Shown here: positions 1-6,500 of the stretch, piece after piece
How the letters are laid out: the number at the start of each line of letters is the position of its first letter
How positions within the stretch are numbered: the stretch's first letter is position 1
NCBI GenBank assembly: GCA_014381035.1
Contig: JACMIS010000411.1
Coordinates: 1 to 7,114, forward strand
DNA: 7,114 bases
Source: Armatimonadota bacterium
GTDB lineage: Bacteria; Armatimonadota; Armatimonadia; Armatimonadales; Armatimonadaceae
Direction: 5' to 3'
Notes under the pieces: generated by a model
Seen by the model: the letters and a program-made list of their open reading frames with translations, nothing else
Told to the model about the DNA's origin: nothing
Database searches by the model: none
Position numbers and translations under genes: made by a program

Positions 1-591
1 AGTTATGAAAGTGGGTTCGGCGACCCTATTTTCGTGCGGGAGGAGTTCGGGCTAAAGAACAAAGACAGGTTCTTGAAGAGCCTCACAGAGAAGGTAGGAC
101 TCAATCTGGGAGATAATCCTTCCGGAGTAGGAACAGAGGGTTTCGAAGATCTCCCGGAGTCGTCCGACATAGCGATGCGGGTGATCATAGACACCTTGCC
201 TGCGGCGGGGAGAAACCAGGACGCGCCTTTCACCACTGAGTTTCGGGCGGGTGCACGCAAAATTATATTTATGGTCACCGACAACCTGCCGACCGGTGTC
301 CAAGATAACTATTTCCAGCCCGAAAGCGACTTCGCGCTAGCGCACGATGTCGCAGTTGCTGCCCGTGCTAAGGGGGTGCGCATCATCCCCATATATACCC
401 CCCCCCGCCCGTCGTCATTGGTGCAGTCCAGGTCGCTCCGTGCGCACCGGGACATGGTGCTACAGGTGATGCGTGATTACGCGGATACCACCCGTGGCTA
501 TTTCCGTGAGGTGCAGACCAACGGTTCTGGCATCAGCCAGGTGATGGTCGAGGCTATCGCACTCTGCGCCGATTACCGGCGCGGTAGTAGC
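1..591 (+). other. Domain: von Willebrand factor A (VWA), N-terminal part missing
   Basis: Residues 1-197. The core strand RKIIFMVTDNLP (86-97) is the typical VWA beta-strand ending in the metal-site aspartate, here D94. A helix follows (DFALAHDVAVAARAKGV, 110-126), then the strand RIIPIY (127-132) and a final helix near 178-190. Upstream, EDLPESSDIAM (49-59) resembles the D-x-P-E loop that supplies another metal-site residue in integrin-beta-like VWA domains. The first metal-site motif, DxSxS, is not in the window and would have to lie upstream. VWA domains bind protein or matrix ligands through a divalent metal, so an adhesion role at the N-terminal end is likely. ATA, AGA, AGG and CTA codons are commoner here than further downstream. 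Confidence 0.8.
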
Positions 592-3500
592 GAGGCGATC
601 ACCCGCGTCACCGACACCCGCGGCTCCCCCGCCCTTATCACGCTCACCAAGAGTGCCACCTCCGTGGTCGCGACCGAGCAGGCAAGTTTCGATATGCGGA
701 CGGCGACCCGCGGCAAGGTCAAGGGACTCGTGGCGAACCGCCGGGGGACCATAACGCGGCTCGGTGCCGGGACGTTCGAGATGGAATGGGGCGTCTATCG
801 CCCGAACCCGACGAACCCTAACAACCCGGCACTGGGTGAGTATGATTTCGCGACCGTCCTTCCGATCAATGCGGCACTCCCCAAGCCGCTCCCCTACGTC
901 GCGACCTGGGCTCTATCCACCGCGAACATCATCGCCGATCTGCAAACAAAAATCGTCGCGTTAAATCCGGCAGATCCTGCGACATGGTCTTACAACCTGC
1001 GGTTCGCCGACCGCATCAGCGGGCTTTGTCTCGACGGTCCGCCGGTGAACGTCAAGGACACGCCACAGGGGAGCGCGAACTCGCCCGCCGACCTGACCCT
1101 GCGTGTGCGACCGCGCTACACTGGGGACGTCGCGGCGGACTCCGGGTCCTACGACAACCCGCGCATCCGCGTCGGGACCAGTCTGGACATCACCATCCCC
1201 GACCCGTTCGTCGCCGGAGACCCGCTGCCCGCGCCTACCCCGTGGCAGGTCGTCTTCGACGGGACCGTGGTGGCGTCCGCCCAGCAGCCGAACGGGTGGA
1301 CGGTCGCCCCGAATCTCGTGGACCTGCCCGGCTTCCAGGGCGTGACCGTCGCCGTCCCCGGCAACGCGCTCGTCGCCAACGGCTACGAAGTGCGTTACAA
1401 TCTGCCCGCCGCGAATGGCAACCCCGGTCGCGTCGGCGCGGGCGTTTTCGATGTGGTGGACGCGCAGGGCAATCAAGCACGCTTCAATATAGTCGCTAAC
1501 CCGGGTGCGCTCACGGTGAACGTCGGGACGCAAGGCACGACGACGGTCACGGTCACGGGCACGACTCAACCGGTCGCCCTGTGGCTTGCGGATGTGCCGC
1601 CCGGTGTCACCTACAGCTACTCCCCGGCAACCGTCAGCGACGGGCAGTACACGAGTCAACTGACGATCAAGGTCGGGTACGCGACCGAAGCCAGCCCGGC
1701 AGGCGGGTATGTGCTCAAAGTCGTTGGCATCTGGCGCGACGTCATCGCGAGCGGCGATCTGAACCTTGAGGTGCCGAGCGGGGCAGCCAAAAACTTCACG
1801 ATGAAGTTCTCGCCGGGGCTGATCGAAGTCCGGCCCGGCGAAGAGGTTGAGGCTACGCTCACCGTCTCGCCCTCAGCCACACTGTCCGACATCGTCGCCA
1901 TAACCACTACGAAAAACCCGTACAACGCTGAATCGAGAGTCGGGGATATTTCAGTCGCTGTTCAGCCTGGCGCGGTGAGTGTCGCAGGGGCGGATGGATC
2001 CGTGTCTGTGAAAGTACGGATCGCTGCATCACCCCTTGCGAAGCCGGACACGGCGGTCATGGTGCGATTCACCGGCAAGACCCAGTACACCCCGCTTACC
2101 GTGGATGCGACCGACGCCGACAATACACAGTGGGCAGACCCCTGGATGGAAGTCAAGGTTGTCGGGCTTCGTATCAATAGTGGCGGTCCTGCATTCACTC
2201 TGCCTTCCGGTAGCCCGATTACATCCCAGGTCTGGCTCGCGGATACGTTCATGGCGGGCGGGTTCCCGTACACGTTGCCGACAGCACCGCCTGACGAGTT
2301 CGAACAGTACCCCGATCTGCCGCTCTACTATGACGGGCGTTACAGCAGTATGCCGGGGACTGGCACGCCGGCAGCGGTGCCTGGGGAGTCGTTCAGTTAT
2401 GTGCTTCCCGCCCCGGCACTCCGTGCCCTGCCGCACTTCCTGAGCCTGCATTTCCTGGAAACGGAGTATGCAGCGCGTGGTCAGCGGCTGTTCCATGTAG
2501 ACATCAACGGACAGCGGGCACTGTCGAACTTTGACATCTTTGCCTACGCGGATGGCACAAGCTATTACGGTGGAGCGGTGAGCTCACCCGTCGTTGTCAG
2601 CCTTCCTGTTCCGCTCATCCCGACAGAGCCTGATCCGGAAACCATCTGGATAGATGACGCGCTCCCTGCCGGCGCGACTGCGTCCACGGCGGCGTCTGGT
2701 CCCCCGGTCGTCGAGGGCTGGGAATGGGGCACGGCAAACCCGAATCCATTCTCAGGCACAAAACATCACCGCTCGCCGCTATCGAGCGGCACCCACTGGC
2801 ATTACTTCAATAACGCCTCAGCGACGCTCCCAGTCGCCAAAGGGGAATTGCTGTTCGCTTACGTCTATATCGATCCCGCGAACCTGCCGAGCGAGATCAT
2901 GTTGCAATGGACCGATACTTCGGGTGGTGCCGGTGCGACCGAACATCGTGCCTATTGGGGATCCGACAATATCGCGTGGGGCATCCAAGGTACAGCAAGC
3001 AGACGTTATATGGGTTCCCTCCCGAAATCCGGAAGATGGGTGCGTCTTCAGGTGCCTGCCGACGCCGTCGGTCTGGAAGGGAAGACCGTCCAGGGAATGG
3101 GTTTCGCTCTCCATGGTGGTCAGGCGAACTGGGACAAAGCCGGTAAAGGTCTGGACGCATCTACGGTAGTAGTGCGGTTCGAGGCGGTCACCGGACGGGC
3201 GATGGTCCAGGCACTCGCACTCAGTACTGGCACCGAGGGTGAATCCGCGTCCGCTGTGAAAGGACTGTCTGCGCCGACTAACCTCGTCGCACGTGCCGGG
3301 AATGTTAAGGTCACTCTGACATGGTCGACCGTCTTGGGTGCCGATCAGTATTTCGTCCGCCGAAAAGAAAACGGAATCCCCTTAGCCGGTCTGACTCGAG
3401 TGTATCCGAATGGCACTGGCACGACCCTCACTTGGGTGGATACCCAGGTCGTGAACGGCCGGATGTACCAATACACCGTCGCCGCTGTCAAAAATGCCAA

Positions 3501-6500
3501 CTATATCCCGCTCCAGAGCGCGCCCTCCGCCGAGGTGTCTGCGACGCCGCGACCCGACGGTCCGGGAGCACCGGCTAACTTGACGGCTACCGCCGGGGAT
3601 GCCAGCGTGACGTTGCTATGGGGTGCCGCGAGCCCTGCACCAGCGGGGACACTCTACCGGGTGCAACGCTCCGAGGTGACGAACGGTGCCTTCCAGCGCG
3701 TCGGGGGAGACATCCCCTCCAACACACTCACCTGGACGGACACCCAGGTAGAGAACGGACGACGGTATCATTACCGCGTTTATGCCGTCGCCAACACCGT
3801 GGACGGTCCCTTCTCGAACGAGGTCAGCGCAGTCCCGACATTGCCGGGCGTCTTTATAAACAGCGGCGCGGAGCAGGATTCTTCGGACGAAGGGCGCGGC
3901 GTGCTCTGGAAAGCCGACTACTGGAATGCCGCGTGGGCGTTCGGTACGTCCTGGCCCGATACATACCAAACGTTGTCGATCAGCGGCGCGGAGAACCCTT
4001 CTCTCTATCTGACGATTCGGCGTAGCGATTACGACCGGGAGGATGGTAGCGAACCTGGCATATTCTATTACGAGGTGTCTGCTCCCGCCGGAGCGAACGC
4101 TCAGCATTTAGTGCGCCTCCATTTTATGGAAGGCACCCGCGTCTCCGAAGGAGCACAAACCGACTCACGTGCCCGGCGCTTCCACGTGGACATCAACGGG
4201 CAGCGGGTACTGACGAACTTCGACATCGCGGCTGAGGCGGGCGGGAAGTACAAGGTACTCGTCCGTGAATTCGGAACGCTCGTGGGAGCGGACGGCAAGG
4301 TGCGCGTGACGTTCACCGCCGCCGACCCTGCCTACCCGACCGACGCCTCGGTGTGTGCGGTAGAGGTAATCGCTGGTGATAGTGGCACCGGCGGGCAAAC
4401 GACTCTCGAATGTGGTTCTGCACCCGTCAATGGAGCGTTAACGGACGAAGATGAGACGATGTCCATACCCGGCGTCGCCGGTACGTTCTATGTGGACCGC
4501 TATTCGTTCGCGGTGACAAACGGGAAACGCATCCTACTGACGGCGACGCGTACACAAGGAACATTCACCCCCTACCTGTATCTGCTGGCTCCCGAGGGAT
4601 ACATCCTGAAGACCAGTACCGGAAGCGGCGCGACCGCGACTCTTGACCACACGGTGACACAGGATGGAATCTACACCGTGGTGATGACATCCGCCCCATC
4701 GCAACCGGAGGTTGTTGGGGGATACCGCCTGGAACTCGTTTGCGAGAATAATGCGATCAACCCGCCGAACCGACCGACTGGTCTGGAAGCGTCGCCGGTG
4801 ATGCACCCTCGTGAAGTACGAGTGGGTGACATCGAGTTACGGTGGCAGGATAATAGCGACAACGAAACCGGTTTCGAGGTCTGGCGACGTCGCACCGGCG
4901 AGGCAAACCCGGTTCGAGTCGGGGTTCTGCCCGCCAGTGCGAACACGAGTGTGATCTGGCGACAACCGAATCCCGAACCCGCGACAGAGAACGTCTACAT
5001 TTACACGGTTCGCGCGGTGCGCAACGGTCTGTCCTCTCCGTCGAGTAATGAGGCGTCCGTCGCGACGCTCGTTGTGCCGCCCGTTGTCACGGTGATCACA
5101 CCGCTTCCGGGGCAACAAGTGACTCCTGTTGCTGGCGCGATCACGGTAGAGATCGCGGCGAGTGCCTCGTCCGGGCGCGACGTCGCGGCAAACGGCTTCG
5201 TGCTCCGCAACAACGGCGAACCCGTCTCGGGAGTCACCGTCACCCGTCACCCGTCACGCCGAAACCGGTACCAGTTGGTTTGGAATACCCCGCCGACCGG
5301 CGACTTGCGGCTTTCGCTTACGGTCACCGACACCGGGGGCATCTCTGCAACGACGCCGGTGCAGGCACTTACCGTTGGTGCGGTCACCGTCGTGGCGCCG
5401 GTGGTTCGGCAGGTAGGGCAATTCACTAACGGTCAGCGCATCATCGAGATCGTTCCCGGCACGGTAGGAGCGCGGGTCTATTACACCATTGACTACGCAA
5501 CCGTGCCGAACGATGGCGGAGACCCGACCCCGGAAGGCGCGAACCGGGCGAATACCCACCTGTACACGGGACCGTTCGTTTTATACCGCTCGGGATCGGT
5601 GCGTGCCCGCGCCTTCCGATTCGATACCACGGCGGGGCAACTCCTTGCCAGCGGATCGGCGGACGCCGCCTTCGATTTCCAGGTAACACCTATCACGGAA
5701 GTGACACCGGCATACGGGGTCCTCAACCGCCAACCGGACGCTTACTACAATCCGTTCCCGTCTGCGCTGCCGAGGCAGGTCGCCGGAGTGTCCGGGATCG
5801 AGATGTTCACCGGTACGGCTCGCATCTGGGGCTCCATCGCCGGGGAACAGGTAGGCTCCTGGCAACTGGCATACCGCTCCCTGGAAAGCGACAGCCGGAG
5901 TGCAACCGCGGACTCGGAGCAGGGCTGGATCGTTATTCGGTCCGGAGCAGGCTCGTCCGGAACACAGGCATTGGGTGATTTCGACACGACTCTTCTGGCG
6001 AACGGTCAGTATGAACTGCGTCTGCGCGTCTTCCATCTGAACTACGATCCGGCGACACCGACCAAGAACTACGCGGACACCTATCGCTCGGTGATGGTGA
6101 CCGGCGAGCAGAAAAATGGTCCGTTTACCTTGTCGCTGACCGACTTGACCCTGTCCGCGCCCGGTTTCCCGGTGCAGATCAGCCGTTCGTACAGCAGCAT
6201 TGACAAGAGCTGGGGCGACTTCGGTGTGGGCTGGCGACTCGGCGTCAACAACGTCCGGGTGCAGATAAGCGGCTCCGCGCAGGATGCGACCGCTCCGGCA
6301 GGTCGCTCGCGACGTGTCGGCGATGGATGGAGCGAGTACCGAATCTCCGGGAATGGCTCCACCTATTATATGGTGCAGGAAGAGCCGCACTACCTGAGCT
6401 TTACGCTGCCGAACGGTGCCGTCTACGGGTTCCGCCCGGTGATAACGCCCGAGGCGTCCTCCTACTATTCCTATGGGGATCTGACGGAGCAAGCGGAATA

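Noticed and set aside
175..177. First in-frame ATG as the start of the protein
   Set aside because: It falls inside the VWA fold, the frame is already open from base 1 with VWA-like sequence, and no ribosome binding site precedes it. The true start must be upstream.
984..1499. Plus-strand 171-codon open frame in another frame
   Set aside because: It overlaps the main frame completely, is dominated by Arg, Pro and Ala, and resembles no family. It is a frame-shifted shadow.
961..1659. A 232-codon minus-strand open frame
   Set aside because: It overlaps the continuous plus-strand frame, and its Arg/Gly/Val-rich translation shows no motif. It is an antisense shadow caused by third-position GC bias.
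2641..3552. Possible frameshift or gene boundary around the module junctions
   Set aside because: The frame is open through all junctions and recognisable domain motifs continue in the same frame on both sides, so this is one gene.
5161..5260. CRISPR-like or regulatory repeat suggested by recurring GTCACC
   Set aside because: The units are six to seven bases without spacers and lie in coding sequence for Val-Thr-rich strands, so they are explained by codon repetition.
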